A DNA stretch of 64,000 nt from Paraburkholderia sp. CNPSo 3274 (GCF_024206475.1 NZ_JAMBPR010000004.1:124001-188000); one strand, 5' to 3'; numbered from the stretch's first letter, positions 34,457-44,433 are shown. Program-made: numbers and translations. Notes: generated by a model from the letters alone, not told the origin.

Positions 34457-37360
34457 TCAATTCGGCTTGCCGCTCGACGACCCGTTACCGTCGCCCGATG
34501 CACCGGCGCGGCCAGTGCGCGGCTTGCCGCCTGGCGAAGCAGCCGTCGAAGCGCCGCGTGCCTGCGCCCGCGCGCGATCGTTGTCGCTGGCGTCGTCGTC
34601 GTGATCGTCGCCATACGTATGCCCTTCGACATCGTCACCGCGCGCCATGCGCACGAGGAAGTTGCGCTGCGGATTCGCCAGCTCGATGCCGCGCTCCGTG
34701 AAGCGCAGCAACACGCGCTTGTTGAACTCGCGCTGCACGCCCCAGCGCGCCGAGTCCTTGCACTGCATCTGCCCGACGAGCGTCACGGTCGCGCCATCCA
34801 CCTGATCGACGCCCCAGTACGCGAAGTCGCTGAGAATGCCGTTCTTGAACGCGTCTTCCTTGCGGATCTCGGCGCCGATTTCCTTGAGCGTGTCGATGGC
34901 GCGCTGCAGATCCGCGCCATGCGCGATCTGCACCTTCACCGCCGCGTTGCCGATGCCGCGATTCGTGTTGTTCACGGTCGTCACCGAGCTGAACGGCACG
35001 GTGTAGAGCGAGCCGTCGCCGCCGCGCAGGCGCACGGTGCGGATCGAGAGAAACTCGACCGTGCCCGAGACGCCCGCCACCGTCACCCAATCGCCCACCT
35101 GCATGGCGTTTTCCGTCAACAGGAAGATGCCGGTGATGAAGTCCTGCACGAGCTTTTGCGAGCCAAAGCCGAGCGCCACACCGAAAATACTCGCGCCCGC
35201 AATGAGCGGCGCGGTGTTCACGCCGAGCTGCGAGAGCGCGGTGAGCCCGACCACGACGAGGATCGAAACGAGCAGCGTGGTGCGGAACATCGGCAAGAGC
35301 GTGCGCAGGCGCGCGGCGCGCACGAAGTCGCCGGCGTCGGTCCACGTGTTCAGGCGCCGCTCGGCCGCGCCGTTCGCGAACTCCCAAATCGCGACTGCGG
35401 CGACGATGGCGATCACGATAGTCAGGAGTGCAGATCCCAGCAAATGCCCGATAGGCGCGAGCGCGAGAATGCGTGCGGGACGCAGGCCCCAGACGTGCAG
35501 CAGCAGGTCAAGCGTCACGATCCCGATCGCCAGGACGACGATGCGCCGCAGCGCAGGGTAATAGCGATACGCACGGCGCTGGCCGAAGCTCATCTTCTCC
35601 TGATCGTCGCGCAACCCGAACAGGCGGCTCAACGCGCCGAGCAGCACGATGGCGCTCACGCGCGCGGCGAGCAGGACGACGAGCGAGAGTCCGCCCGCGC
35701 GCAGCAGCGCTGCATAGCCGCCGCGCAGATCGAGCGCCCAGACGAACCAGAGCGCCAGGACCACGAAGAGCGCCACGCCAACCCAGATGTCGGCGAACCA
35801 CTGCATGAACCAGGCATACGAGCCATGGCGTGCGGCGGCGGCGCGCATGGCTTCGGCCACGGGGCGGCGCAGTTGCAGGATCATCACCGCAAGCGCGAGG
35901 TGGCCGACCAGCGTGACGACCTTCACGAGCGCGAGATGCGCGTCCTCGGTCATGCCGAGCGGCACCGCGCCGCCAATCGCCCCGCCCACGCCGCCGATCA
36001 CGACGATGCGCACGAGCCAGCGCTGTGCGTAAGCGGCCCAGTCGTCGGGCAGCGGCACGAGGCGCAGCGCGGCGGCATCGGGCGCGAACAGCAGCTTGCC
36101 GAACATCACGATCACGCGGCAGATCACATACGTATCGACGATCTGGCCCACGGCTTCGGCGGCCGCGGCGTCGTCGGGGCCGAAGAGGGAAAGCACGCCC
36201 GCGGCGCACAGGCCGAAGGCGACCACGGGCACGACTTCGAGCAGCATGACGAGCAACGCGCCCGGCAGACGCTGCAAAAGGCGCCAGTGATGCACGCCGC
36301 GCAGCGCGTGGTAGGCCTCTTTCGCGCGGTCGGCGGCGGTTTTCGGCGTGGCGTCGGCGTTGTCCTCGGCTTGCGCCGCGACCACGGTGGCGCGCGCTGC
36401 CGCGTTGGCGCTCGCGTTCGCGTTGGGGCCGGCATTCGGGTCGCTGTCCTTATCGTCTTTGCCCTCGGCAGGCTCCATGCCGGCGGCTTCGCGCAGGGCG
36501 TCTTGCTGCGCGTCGGCTTTCGCATCGGCGGCTTTTGCCTGCGCGGCGAGCGCGACGCTCGTGCCCGTCGCTTCAGGCGTTTGTGGCTGCGGCATTGGCG
36601 TGCCGCCTTGCGGGGGTTCGGCGTCCTCGCGCTGTTTCGCGGCCTGGTGCGCGGCAATGGCGCGCTCAGGCGTAGCGACGACGCGGCGCAGCAGCGTGGC
36701 GAGCGCGAGCGCCGGCACGAGCGTGAGCAGGAGCACGCGCAGCAGCGCGAGCATCAGCGCGTGGCCTTGCGGCGTGTTCAGATGGTCCTGCCACCAGTTG
36801 CGCGTGGACCAGAGGCCGAGCAGCGTCGCGAACGTATGGTTCAGATGCTGACCGACCATGCGCGCGCCGTGCGCGGCGTGATCGGCTATCTGCACGACTA
36901 GACCGTTGGAGCGCAGCGCGCCCGCGAGCGGCGCCGAAGCGGGCGTGGCCGCCGACGCGCCGGAGCCCGCGGCGGGCGCACTGGCCGGCTCGCTCGCCGA
37001 GGCGGGCACGGCCAGTGCGCCGGCGGCGGCGATGGCGCGCAGCGTGTCTTCCATGTGGCCGCGCTGCACGGGGTCGTCGAGAACCCGCAGGGCGGCTTGC
37101 GCCTGAGTGGGCGTGAGCGCCACGGGTGCGGCGGGGTTGGCCGCGTTGGCGTCAGTGGCGGGCGCGGCAGGCTGGGCGGGATGCGCTGGGTTCGCGCCGG
37201 GCTTGAACGCTTCGGCGACGGTGGCCGGTGTCGCCGCCGTTGCACTCGACGCGCCGAACGCGACCGTCAGACCGGCAGAAACGGCGAGAACGGCAACGAG
37301 AGCATGCAGGCGCGACGTGCGTGGGAACCGAAAGGCAGAAGTAAGGGACATCCTTGTCAT
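34457..37360 (-). CDS. large MscS-family mechanosensitive channel
   Basis: A 967-residue protein. A signal-peptide-like N-terminus (VLAVSAGLTVAFGASSATA) is followed by a long Ala/Pro-rich periplasmic part, a disordered Ala/Asp-rich linker (about 240-340) and many membrane segments. The MscS pore and beta domain lie at about 740-900: GASIFGVALGFGSQKLVQDF and GDWVTVAGVSGTVEFLSIRTVRLR. The C-terminus is Asp/Arg/Gly-rich. MscK/YbiO-type channels open on turgor rise and release solutes. Start is uncertain between ATG 37360 and ATG 37351. Confidence 0.85.
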   Translation of the reverse strand: MTRMSLTSAFRFPRTSRLHALVAVLAVSAGLTVAFGASSATAATPATVAEAFKPGANPAHPAQPAAPATDANAANPAAPVALTPTQAQAALRVLDDPVQRGHMEDTLRAIAAAGALAVPASASEPASAPAAGSGASAATPASAPLAGALRSNGLVVQIADHAAHGARMVGQHLNHTFATLLGLWSTRNWWQDHLNTPQGHALMLALLRVLLLTLVPALALATLLRRVVATPERAIAAHQAAKQREDAEPPQGGTPMPQPQTPEATGTSVALAAQAKAADAKADAQQDALREAAGMEPAEGKDDKDSDPNAGPNANASANAAARATVVAAQAEDNADATPKTAADRAKEAYHALRGVHHWRLLQRLPGALLVMLLEVVPVVAFGLCAAGVLSLFGPDDAAAAEAVGQIVDTYVICRVIVMFGKLLFAPDAAALRLVPLPDDWAAYAQRWLVRIVVIGGVGGAIGGAVPLGMTEDAHLALVKVVTLVGHLALAVMILQLRRPVAEAMRAAAARHGSYAWFMQWFADIWVGVALFVVLALWFVWALDLRGGYAALLRAGGLSLVVLLAARVSAIVLLGALSRLFGLRDDQEKMSFGQRRAYRYYPALRRIVVLAIGIVTLDLLLHVWGLRPARILALAPIGHLLGSALLTIVIAIVAAVAIWEFANGAAERRLNTWTDAGDFVRAARLRTLLPMFRTTLLVSILVVVGLTALSQLGVNTAPLIAGASIFGVALGFGSQKLVQDFITGIFLLTENAMQVGDWVTVAGVSGTVEFLSIRTVRLRGGDGSLYTVPFSSVTTVNNTNRGIGNAAVKVQIAHGADLQRAIDTLKEIGAEIRKEDAFKNGILSDFAYWGVDQVDGATVTLVGQMQCKDSARWGVQREFNKRVLLRFTERGIELANPQRNFLVRMARGDDVEGHTYGDDHDDDASDNDRARAQARGASTAASPGGKPRTGRAGASGDGNGSSSGKPN

Positions 37361-37788
37361 TGGCTTACGGGTCGCGACTGCGGCGACCCTTCAGTGGCGG
37401 CGGAGGAAAAAGACAGCGGGACGAAACGCGCGGCTGGAAGCGCGTGGGCGCGGCGCACAACCTGCCGCCGCCCGATTCGTCGGAACGTTCGACGCGCTGC
37501 CGCAATTTTGGGGCCCACTTTGTGCGTGGGTGGGCGACATGGCGTTTGCGGAACCGCAAAAAACGGCGCGGCGCGCGAAACGTGAGTGCTGACTGTGTTG
37601 CGAGTATGCCTCTTTTACCTTACGAACGCGGATGAGGCGCGCACGCCAGGCGCCGATAAAAGGGACGCTTCGATGCCGTACGCGGTCCGCCACCTACGCG
37701 GGTTTTGATCAGTGGCGCGTGCGCCCGGGCGAATGCTACCGTTGCACGGTCCACTATCCAGGCCCGCAAGAGGCCGACGAGGAGAGCC
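37361..37788. other. divergent intergenic region
   Basis: A 428-bp gap between the channel gene and the MFS gene. It contains the palindrome TTTGCGGAACCGCAAA at 37545-37560. I see no gene; frames in it have low coding quality. Confidence 0.45.
37545..37560. promoter_or_regulatory. 16-bp palindrome, candidate operator
   Basis: TTTGCGGAACCGCAAA is a 7-bp inverted repeat with a 2-bp centre. It lies between two divergent genes. Which regulator uses it is unknown. Confidence 0.4.
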
Positions 37789-39078
37789 ATGAACAGCGTC
37801 AGCATGACCGGAGTGCGCAAGGGCAAACTGAGCCGCACGCAGTTGATCGTCGCCGCGACGATCGGCAATGCGCTCGAATTCTTCGATTTCACCGTCTATA
37901 GCTTCTTCGCGCTGACCATCGGCAAATTGTTCTTTCCCACCATGTCGAGCTACGGGCAGTTGCTGGCGTCGGTGGCGACTTTCGGCGTGGGCTTCGTCAT
38001 GCGGCCGCTGGGCGGCGTCGTGATCGGCGCTTATGCCGACCGCGCCGGACGCAAGCCCGCCATGACGCTCACCATCTTCATGATGGCGCTGGGCTGCTTG
38101 CTGATCGGCCTCGCGCCCACCTACGCGCAAATCGGTGTGGCCGCACCGGTCTTGATCGTATTCGCGCGCTTGCTGCAGGGGTTTTCCGCAGGCGGCGAAG
38201 TGGGCGCTTCCACCACGCTGCTGATCGAGGCGGGCACGCCCGCCAATCGCGGCCTGCTCGGCAGCTGGCAGTTCGCGAGCCAGGGGCTGGGCGTTTCGCT
38301 CGGCGCGTTAATGGCGGGACTCCTGACGACTTTTCTCGCCGCCGACACACTGCTCGCCTGGGGCTGGCGTGTGCCTTTCCTCATGGGCGTGGCGATCGCG
38401 CCGCTCGGCATATGGATTCGCCGGCGTCTGGACGAACAGTTGCCGCAGCAGGCGAGCGCGGTGCGCATGCCGGTGCTCGCCGTGATGCGCGACCACTGGC
38501 GGCGCGCGGCGCTCGGCATCTTGCTGACGATCGGCTCCACGGTCACGGCCTATGTCGTCACGTTCTATATGCCGACGTATGCGATTCACGAACTGAAGGT
38601 GCCCGCGCCCACGGCCTTGCTGGCGGGGCTCGTTTCTGGCGTCGTGACCTTTCTGGTTGCGCCCGTATCGGGGCTGCTCTGCGATCGGTTCAGCCGCCGC
38701 GCGCTGATCTTCTGGCCGCGCGTGGGCGTCTTGCTGTTGATCTACCCGGCGTTCCTGTGGCTGGCGAGCGGCCCGGACGCCACGCGTCTTTTGATCACCG
38801 TGGGCGGCCTGAGCGTGCTGCTGGGGCTGCAGGCCGCGCCTTCCATCACGATGCTGCCTGAGATGTTCCCGCGCGCCGTGCGCGCGACGGGCATGGCGAT
38901 CGTCTACGGCATCGGCGTGGCGATTTTCGGCGGCTTCGCGCAAACCGTTGCCACCTGGCTCGTGAAGAGCACGGGCAATCTGCTCGCGCCCGCGTGGTAC
39001 GTGATGGCGTGCGTGGCGATCTCGTGCCTCGCGTTGCCGTTCATTCGTGACCTCACGGGCAAGCCGCTCGAGGATTGA
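37789..39078 (+). CDS. MFS transporter, metabolite:H+ symporter group
   Basis: A 429-residue inner-membrane protein with twelve likely membrane segments. The motif GAYADRAGRKPAMTLTI between segments 2 and 3 and the conserved start (ATIGNALEFFDFTVYSFFAL) place it in the MHS family with citrate, shikimate and proline/betaine symporters. A RLLQGFSAGGEVG segment supports this. The specific substrate is unknown, probably a carboxylate given the catabolic genes next to it. GAGGAGAG precedes ATG 37789. Confidence 0.88.
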   Translation: MNSVSMTGVRKGKLSRTQLIVAATIGNALEFFDFTVYSFFALTIGKLFFPTMSSYGQLLASVATFGVGFVMRPLGGVVIGAYADRAGRKPAMTLTIFMMALGCLLIGLAPTYAQIGVAAPVLIVFARLLQGFSAGGEVGASTTLLIEAGTPANRGLLGSWQFASQGLGVSLGALMAGLLTTFLAADTLLAWGWRVPFLMGVAIAPLGIWIRRRLDEQLPQQASAVRMPVLAVMRDHWRRAALGILLTIGSTVTAYVVTFYMPTYAIHELKVPAPTALLAGLVSGVVTFLVAPVSGLLCDRFSRRALIFWPRVGVLLLIYPAFLWLASGPDATRLLITVGGLSVLLGLQAAPSITMLPEMFPRAVRATGMAIVYGIGVAIFGGFAQTVATWLVKSTGNLLAPAWYVMACVAISCLALPFIRDLTGKPLED

Positions 39079-39081
39079 TTG

Positions 39082-40083
39082 CTAGCGTCCCTGGCGCGCC
39101 ACTTCGAGATTCGAGTCGAGCTGGCGCGCAAGACCGTACAGCATGCCGAGCGATGGCGCCGCGATGCCCACGCGCTGCGCCAGTTCATATGGCGCGCCTA
39201 GCAGTGCTTCGACTTCGAGCGAGCGCTCCGCTTCCACGTCTTGCAGCATCGAGGTCTTGAACGCGCCTAGCTTGCGCGTGATCGCGTTGCGCTCCTCGAT
39301 GGTCATCGCGAGGCGAATGCCGAGCACTTCGCCAATCGCACGTGCTTCTGCCATGACCGCGCTCACGAGTTGCGCCGTGAGCGGGTCGTCGAGAATCACG
39401 TCGGCGGTCGAGCGCGTGAGCGCACTGATGGGGTTCATCGTCATATTGCCCCAGAGCTTCGCCCAGATATCGGCCTGAATCGGCGCGGCTTTCGTGACCT
39501 CGAAGCCAGCCCTCGCAAGCAGATCGCGCGCTTCCTGCGCGCGCGCGGCCATGTGCGCCGAGCCCTCGCCGACGATCAGATGATTGCCGCCGCCCTTGCG
39601 GATCACGCCCGGCCCCGCAATCGACGACGACAGATGCACGACGCAGCCCGAAGCCTGCGCGGGCGGCAACGCCTTCGAGATGACACCGCCCGGATCGACC
39701 GCTTCGAGCCGGCCGTTCGCGTGCGTGCCGCCGAATTCGTGGAGGAACCACCAGGGTACGCCGTTCATCGCCGAGACGATATGCGTGTGCGCGCCCACGA
39801 GCGGCGCGAGCGAAGCTGCCGACTGTGCGAGCGACTGACCCTTCAGGCAAATGAAGACGACGTCTTGCGCGCCAAGCGTTGCGGCGTCGTGGGTGGCGTT
39901 GACGGGTTGCGTGTAGCGCGTGGCGCCTTCGACGATCGTCAGACCGTCGCGGCGAATCGCTTCCAGATGCGCGCCACGTGCGAGCAGATTCACGGCGATG
40001 CCCGCGCGGGCAAGACGCGCCGCGATCAGGCCGCCGATCGCACCACCGCCGACGACGGTGATCTTTTGATTCGGGGTGTTCAA
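39082..40083 (-). CDS. ketopantoate-reductase-family (PanE/ApbA) oxidoreductase
   Basis: A 333-residue NADP-dependent enzyme. The Rossmann motif VGGGAIGGLIAARLARAG lies near the N-terminus; later motifs are CLKGQS, AMNGVPWWF and the helical C-terminal domain with WAKLWGNMTMNPISALTR, which holds the catalytic Lys and Asn/Ser. I use TTG 40083 as start because AGGAG lies 8 bases upstream and no Met precedes the beta strand; the longer frame runs into the aldolase gene. It follows the aldolase by 4 bp. The role here may be reduction of a 2-oxo acid in a catabolic route rather than pantothenate synthesis. Confidence 0.85.
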   Translation of the reverse strand: MNTPNQKITVVGGGAIGGLIAARLARAGIAVNLLARGAHLEAIRRDGLTIVEGATRYTQPVNATHDAATLGAQDVVFICLKGQSLAQSAASLAPLVGAHTHIVSAMNGVPWWFLHEFGGTHANGRLEAVDPGGVISKALPPAQASGCVVHLSSSIAGPGVIRKGGGNHLIVGEGSAHMAARAQEARDLLARAGFEVTKAAPIQADIWAKLWGNMTMNPISALTRSTADVILDDPLTAQLVSAVMAEARAIGEVLGIRLAMTIEERNAITRKLGAFKTSMLQDVEAERSLEVEALLGAPYELAQRVGIAAPSLGMLYGLARQLDSNLEVARQGR

Positions 40084-40087
40084 ACTT

Positions 40088-40858
40088 TCACTCCTGATAT
40101 GACGGGTCGATGCGCGTGACACGACGGACCAGCGCGTCGAGCACGTTCTGGCCCGCGCCATGTTCGGGCGAGAACTGCAAAGCGTCGCGCGTCGCGCGTT
40201 CGGTAATGGCGGGCGAGATCGGCAGCGTCTGGCCGCGCATCGAATCGGTCACGACCTGCACCTCACATGCGCGGTTGAGCGTCCACAGCAGCGCGAAAGC
40301 GTGCGCGAGGGTTACACCGTGCGAGAGCAGCCCGTGATTGCGCAGGATGAGCAGCCGCTTGTCGCCCATCGACTTCAGAATGCGCGATTTTTCTTCGGCG
40401 TGCACGGTGATGCCTTCGAAATCGTGATACGCGACCATGTCGTGCAGCTGCGCCGAATAGAAGTTTGTATACGCAAGGCCGCCGTCCATACACGCCACCG
40501 CGAGCCCTGCCGTGGTGTGCGTGTGCATTACGCAATGCGCGTCTTCCACGGTTGCATGAATCGCGCTGTGGATCACGAAGCCGGCCGGGTTGATCGGATA
40601 CTCGCTCGGGCTCAGGACATTGCCTTCGAGATCGATCTTGACGAGATTCGAGGCCTTGATTTCGTCATACGTAAGCCCGAACGGGTTGATGAGGAAATGC
40701 TTGTGCGGCCCGGGCACGCGCAGCGTAATGTGATTGAAGATCAGCTCGGTCCAGCCCATGAGATGAAACACGCGATACACGGCGGCAAGCTGCACGCGCG
40801 CCGCCCATTCCGCGGGGTCGCACCATTCGGGGCGCGTGCGCTGGATGTTTTCATTCAT
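40088..40858 (-). CDS. class II aldolase/adducin-family protein
   Basis: A 256-residue zinc-dependent aldolase-type protein. Zinc-binding His residues are seen in HCVMHTHTTAGLA (HxH) and in LRNHGLL. Members cleave or decarboxylate small hydroxy-carbonyl compounds such as fuculose phosphate; many close relatives have no proven substrate. AGGAGGAG stands before ATG 40858. It forms an operon with the ketopantoate-reductase-like gene and is divergent from a MarR gene that may control both. Confidence 0.87.
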   Translation of the reverse strand: MNENIQRTRPEWCDPAEWAARVQLAAVYRVFHLMGWTELIFNHITLRVPGPHKHFLINPFGLTYDEIKASNLVKIDLEGNVLSPSEYPINPAGFVIHSAIHATVEDAHCVMHTHTTAGLAVACMDGGLAYTNFYSAQLHDMVAYHDFEGITVHAEEKSRILKSMGDKRLLILRNHGLLSHGVTLAHAFALLWTLNRACEVQVVTDSMRGQTLPISPAITERATRDALQFSPEHGAGQNVLDALVRRVTRIDPSYQE

Positions 40859-40922
40859 GGAAGTCTCCTCCTGGCGGGCTCTGGTCACGCCGATCCTACG
40901 CGCAAATAAATGCGTGTGCAAG

Positions 40923-40969
40923 CATCAATTTTTCGATGAAATGCCTGCAGAAAAGGGCTTTCATCGATG
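40923..40969. promoter_or_regulatory. two CATC/GATG operator-like sites
   Basis: CATCAATTTTTCGATG (40923-40938) and CATCGATG (40962-40969) lie in the 167-bp divergent region between the aldolase and MarR genes. Paired palindromes with the same outer bases suggest a MarR binding region. Confidence 0.45.
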
Positions 40970-41025
40970 CTATCCTGATGGCGTGGCTGCATTTCGCGGC
41001 CGCTGAAAACCAGGCGGGAAGACGA

Positions 41026-41469
41026 ATGACGGGGAAGTACAACATCGCGGAGCTGTTCACCTACCGGCTCCATGCGCTCAAGAAGCAGACCGATCGCACG
41101 ATGAGCGACGCGTTCGAGGCAGCGCTTTCCCTGTCGCTCACGGAGGCGCGGCTGCTGCTCAGCGTGGGCGCGTTCGGATCGTCGTCGGTGTCGGATCTCG
41201 GGCGCGTGTCGAATCTCGACCGCAGCCAGGCGAGCCGCGCCACCGACGTGCTCGAACGCAAGGGCCTGCTCGCCAAGACCTCGAACGAGGCGGATGCACG
41301 CGGGGTGCTCGTGGCGCTCACGGCGCAGGGGCGCAGCACCTACCGGCGCGCAGCGACGATCTCGAAGGCGACGAACGACGCGATTCTCGCCACGCTGAGC
41401 GAGCACGAGCGCGAAGTGCTGGCGACCGTGCTGGCCAAGCTCGTGGCGAGCGGAGAGGAAGGCGAATGA
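41026..41469 (+). CDS. MarR-family transcriptional regulator
   Basis: A 147-residue MarR regulator. The winged-helix core has SLTEARLLLSVGAFGSSSVSDLGRVSNLDRSQASRATDVLERKGLL followed by the wing with EADARGVLVALTAQG. ATG 41026 follows GCGGGAAG; an upstream Met in frame lies in the operator region. It is divergent from the aldolase-reductase operon and probably represses it until an inducing acid binds. Confidence 0.9.
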   Translation: MTGKYNIAELFTYRLHALKKQTDRTMSDAFEAALSLSLTEARLLLSVGAFGSSSVSDLGRVSNLDRSQASRATDVLERKGLLAKTSNEADARGVLVALTAQGRSTYRRAATISKATNDAILATLSEHEREVLATVLAKLVASGEEGE

Positions 41470-41526
41470 AGCGGGCGAATGAAGCGCGCCCCGCGCGTGA
41501 CGGGATGAACGCGGGATGAACGCGCG

Positions 41527-42309
41527 TTAACCGCGCGCCGCGGGCTGGCGGAATTTCGCGGCCAGTTCACTTGCGCTGCGTGCGAGCAACGACACGTCGC
41601 TGCCCACGGCGACGAACGTCGCGCCGGCTTCGAGATATTCGTTCGCAATGACCGGATCGGCCGCGAGCACGCCCGCGCCCTTGCCTTGCGCGCGCACGGT
41701 GCGAATACCCTTGCAGATCGCCTCGCGCACTTGTGGCGAGCCCGGTTGGCCTAGCAGGCCCATCGAAGCGCTCAAATCCGCCGGCCCGAAGAACACGCCG
41801 TCCACGCCTTCCACTTTCGCGATCGCTTCGAGCTGGGCGAGCGCGCTTGCCGTTTCCACCTGGACCAGCACGCACAGTTCTTCCGCAGCGTGATGCAGAT
41901 AGTCGGCAGAGCCGTTCCAGCGCGAGGCACGGGCAAGCGCGCTGCCCACGCCGCGCACGCCGTGCGGCGGATAGCGCGTCGCGGCGACGGCGGCGTGTGC
42001 CTCGTCGGCGTTCTCGACCATCGGCACGAGCAGCGTTTGCGTGCCAATGTCGAGCAGTTGCTTGATGATGGCGGCGTCGTTGCGCACGGGCCGCACGATA
42101 GCGTGCGCGGGGTAGGGCGCGACGGCCTGCAGTTGCGCGAGCGTGCTACGCAGATCGTTGGGCGCGTGCTCGCCGTCGATCAATAGCCAGTCGAAGCCCG
42201 TGTTCGCAAGCAGTTCGGTCACGTACGAGTCGGCGAGTGCGGCCCACAGACCGATTTGCGGGCGGTCTTGCGCGAGCGCGCGCTTGAATGGGTTGGCGGG
42301 GACGGCCAT
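41527..42309 (-). CDS. hpaI: 4-hydroxy-2-oxoheptanedioate aldolase
   Basis: A 260-residue class II metal-dependent pyruvate aldolase. It splits 4-hydroxy-2-oxoheptanedioate into pyruvate and succinic semialdehyde, the last step of the homoprotocatechuate route. Family marks are [14 protein letters not shown] near residue 40, the metal ligands in [15 protein letters not shown] and the [10 protein letters not shown] loop. It is the last gene of the hpa operon and follows hpaH by 16 bp. AGGAT precedes ATG 42309. Confidence 0.93.
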   Translation of the reverse strand: MAVPANPFKRALAQDRPQIGLWAALADSYVTELLANTGFDWLLIDGEHAPNDLRSTLAQLQAVAPYPAHAIVRPVRNDAAIIKQLLDIGTQTLLVPMVENADEAHAAVAATRYPPHGVRGVGSALARASRWNGSADYLHHAAEELCVLVQVETASALAQLEAIAKVEGVDGVFFGPADLSASMGLLGQPGSPQVREAICKGIRTVRAQGKGAGVLAADPVIANEYLEAGATFVAVGSDVSLLARSASELAAKFRQPAARG

Positions 42310-42325
42310 GATTACGACATCCTGA

Positions 42326-43132
42326 TCAGATGAAATTGAAGCCGATGCCGCCCAGCGGGCCGTAATCGGCATGGAACGTATCGCCCGCGCGTGCCGGAAT
42401 GGGGGCCGTGAACGAGCCGCTCAGGATCACGTCGCCGGTTTCGAGGCGCTCGTCGTGGCGCGCGATCTTGTTGGCGAGCCAGGCAACGCCGGTTGCCGGA
42501 TGGTTGAGCACCGCAGCGGCCAGCCCGCTTTCCTCCACGGCGCCGTTCCTGTAGAGCAGCGCGCCGACCCAGCGCAGGTCCACGTCGAGCGGCTTCACCG
42601 GGCGGCCGCCCAGCACGACGCCCGCGTTGGCGGCGAAGTCGGAAATCGTGTCGAACACCTTGCGCGGCGCTTTGGTTTCGCGGTCGAACTGCTCGATGCG
42701 CGCGTCGATGATCTCGATGGCCGGCGTGACGTAGGCCGTTGCGTCGAGCACGTCGAAGAGTGTGACGTTGGGCCCTTGCAGTGGCCGGTTCAGCACGAAC
42801 GCCAGTTCCACTTCCACACGCGGCGCGATGAAACGGTCCGCGCGAATCGCGCTGCCTGCGGGGATGAACATGCTGTCGAGCAGCGGCGCGTAGTCGGGCT
42901 CGTCGATCTGCGACGCGCGCTGCATGGCGCGCGACGTGAGGCCAATCTTGCGGCCCTTGATCGTGTGGCCCGCGGCGAGCTTGAGTTTGACCCATTCGCG
43001 CTGGATCGCGTAGCCGTCGTCGATCGTCATCTCCGGATGCGACCGTGAAAAATGGCGCAGCTGCGTGCGCGTGCGCTCCGCCTCGTTGAGCTGCGCGGCC
43101 AGCGCGCAGATGGTTTGCTGATCTAGCATCAT
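42326..43132 (-). CDS. hpaH: 2-oxo-hept-4-ene-1,7-dioate hydratase
   Basis: A 268-residue enzyme of the fumarylacetoacetase-like hydratase group. It adds water to 2-oxohept-4-ene-1,7-dioate, giving the substrate for HpaI. Features are IGLTSRAMQ near residue 65, the metal-site Glu pair in [14 protein letters not shown] and the late [15 protein letters not shown] motif. Two ATG codons in tandem (43132, 43129) follow GGGA; I use the first. It lies between hpaF and hpaI in the operon. Confidence 0.92.
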   Translation of the reverse strand: MMLDQQTICALAAQLNEAERTRTQLRHFSRSHPEMTIDDGYAIQREWVKLKLAAGHTIKGRKIGLTSRAMQRASQIDEPDYAPLLDSMFIPAGSAIRADRFIAPRVEVELAFVLNRPLQGPNVTLFDVLDATAYVTPAIEIIDARIEQFDRETKAPRKVFDTISDFAANAGVVLGGRPVKPLDVDLRWVGALLYRNGAVEESGLAAAVLNHPATGVAWLANKIARHDERLETGDVILSGSFTAPIPARAGDTFHADYGPLGGIGFNFI

Positions 43133-43152
43133 GAATTCCCGTGCGCGTGCAC

Positions 43153-43554
43153 TCAGGTTTTGAGCCGGGTGTGCAGGTTGTTGTGCTTCCACGCGCCTTC
43201 CTCGCTGAACTCGACGATTTCGAGCGAGAGCGCGAGGCCGTGCGACGCGAAAGCTTGTGCGAAGTGCTGCTTGATCGCGTCGAAGAGCGCATCGCCCGTC
43301 GCCCGTCGCACGGCTTGGGAGCGACCCGCGCCGATCTTCAGGCAGCCGTGCAGGAAGGCGTTCCCGGGATTGCCGTCGGCAACGAAGTACTGTTCGCAGC
43401 GCAGCGCGCGCGTGCGAATGCCGCCGCGTGGATAGACGCGTGCGCCGTTTTCATCGCGTTGCGCATCGAGCACGTGGGCCAGCGTTTCGCAGAGCCGGCC
43501 CATGCTGCTCGCATCCGCGAGATTCGCGCTGTATTCGAGGGTGAGGTGGGGCAT
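43153..43554 (-). CDS. hpaF: 5-carboxymethyl-2-hydroxymuconate delta-isomerase
   Basis: A 133-residue tautomerase-superfamily enzyme. It isomerises 5-carboxymethyl-2-hydroxymuconate to the 2-oxo-3-ene form. The N-terminus [11 protein letters not shown] gives Pro1 after Met removal, the catalytic base of this family. Length matches CHMI enzymes (about 125). It follows hpaD by 15 bp and precedes hpaH by 20 bp. Confidence 0.92.
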   Translation of the reverse strand: MPHLTLEYSANLADASSMGRLCETLAHVLDAQRDENGARVYPRGGIRTRALRCEQYFVADGNPGNAFLHGCLKIGAGRSQAVRRATGDALFDAIKQHFAQAFASHGLALSLEIVEFSEEGAWKHNNLHTRLKT

Positions 43555-43569
43555 GGCGTTCTCCCGTGT

Positions 43570-44433
43570 TCAAGCGGGCAGCGGCGTGACCGGCAAGATG
43601 GCGTTGATCTGTCCGGTGCCGGAGCTGCCGAAATACGGCGTGACGACTTCCGCGCGGCCTTCGTAGCGGTCCCACCCAAGCGCGCCGAGCAGCATGGCGG
43701 TGTCGTGCATGCCGCCCTCGCCCCAGCACTTTTCGTTGTACATCGGCAGCATGTCGCAGAAGGTTTTCCAGTCACCGCGCTCCCACATCGCCACGACGTT
43801 GCGATCGGTCGCTTCGAGAAACGGGTCCCAAACCTTGTGCATGAAGGCTTCGGCGGTGCCGTTGTTGGCGAAGTGGTGGCTCAGCGAACCGCTCGCGAGT
43901 ATCGCCACCGTGCCGTCGTAGCGTTGTTCGATCGCGCGGCGCACGGCCAGGCCGAAGCGCGCGCTAGTGGCGAGGTCGTGCCACATGCACCAGCCCGCCA
44001 CCGAAACCGTGCGGAAATGTTCGTCGCCGTTCATATAGCGCATGGGGACGAGCGTGCCGTATTCGAGGTCGAGCGTCGTTTCGCTATGTGCGCGCGTCTT
44101 CACGCCCATTTCGTTCGCGACATCGGCAATCAGATGGCCAAGCTGCGCATTGCCGGGATACGCGTACGGCATGTTCTTGATGAAGTGCGGCAGCTCGTTG
44201 CTCGTGTAGATGCCTTCGAAGCGCGGCGCACAGTTGATGTGATACTCGCTGTTCACGAGCCAGTGCACATCGAACACGACGATCGTATCGACGCCCAGTT
44301 CGCGGCAGCGCCGGCCGATCTCGTGATGCCCGTCGATGGCCGCCTGGCGGCAGCCCTTGTGGGGGCCGTCCAGTTCGGAGAGGTACAGCGAAGGCACGTG
44401 CGTGACCTTGGCCGCCAGCGCGAGTTTGCCCAT
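43570..44433 (-). CDS. hpaD: 3,4-dihydroxyphenylacetate 2,3-dioxygenase
   Basis: A 287-residue extradiol dioxygenase of the LigB (class III) type, not the vicinal-oxygen-chelate type. It opens the ring of homoprotocatechuate. It is nearly co-linear with E. coli HpaD: KLALAAKVTHVPS at the start with the metal His, DGHHEIGRRC, FDVHWLVNSEYHINC, ASGSLSHHF and GMHDTAMLLG. Its ATG overlaps the hpaE stop (TAATG), so the two are coupled. ATG 44433 gives the family length. Confidence 0.95.
   Translation of the reverse strand: MGKLALAAKVTHVPSLYLSELDGPHKGCRQAAIDGHHEIGRRCRELGVDTIVVFDVHWLVNSEYHINCAPRFEGIYTSNELPHFIKNMPYAYPGNAQLGHLIADVANEMGVKTRAHSETTLDLEYGTLVPMRYMNGDEHFRTVSVAGWCMWHDLATSARFGLAVRRAIEQRYDGTVAILASGSLSHHFANNGTAEAFMHKVWDPFLEATDRNVVAMWERGDWKTFCDMLPMYNEKCWGEGGMHDTAMLLGALGWDRYEGRAEVVTPYFGSSGTGQINAILPVTPLPA

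Noticed and set aside
34601..36901. 766-codon open frame on the plus strand
   Set aside because: It is the antisense shadow of the MscS-type channel gene; its composition is extremely Arg/His/Asp-rich with no domain.
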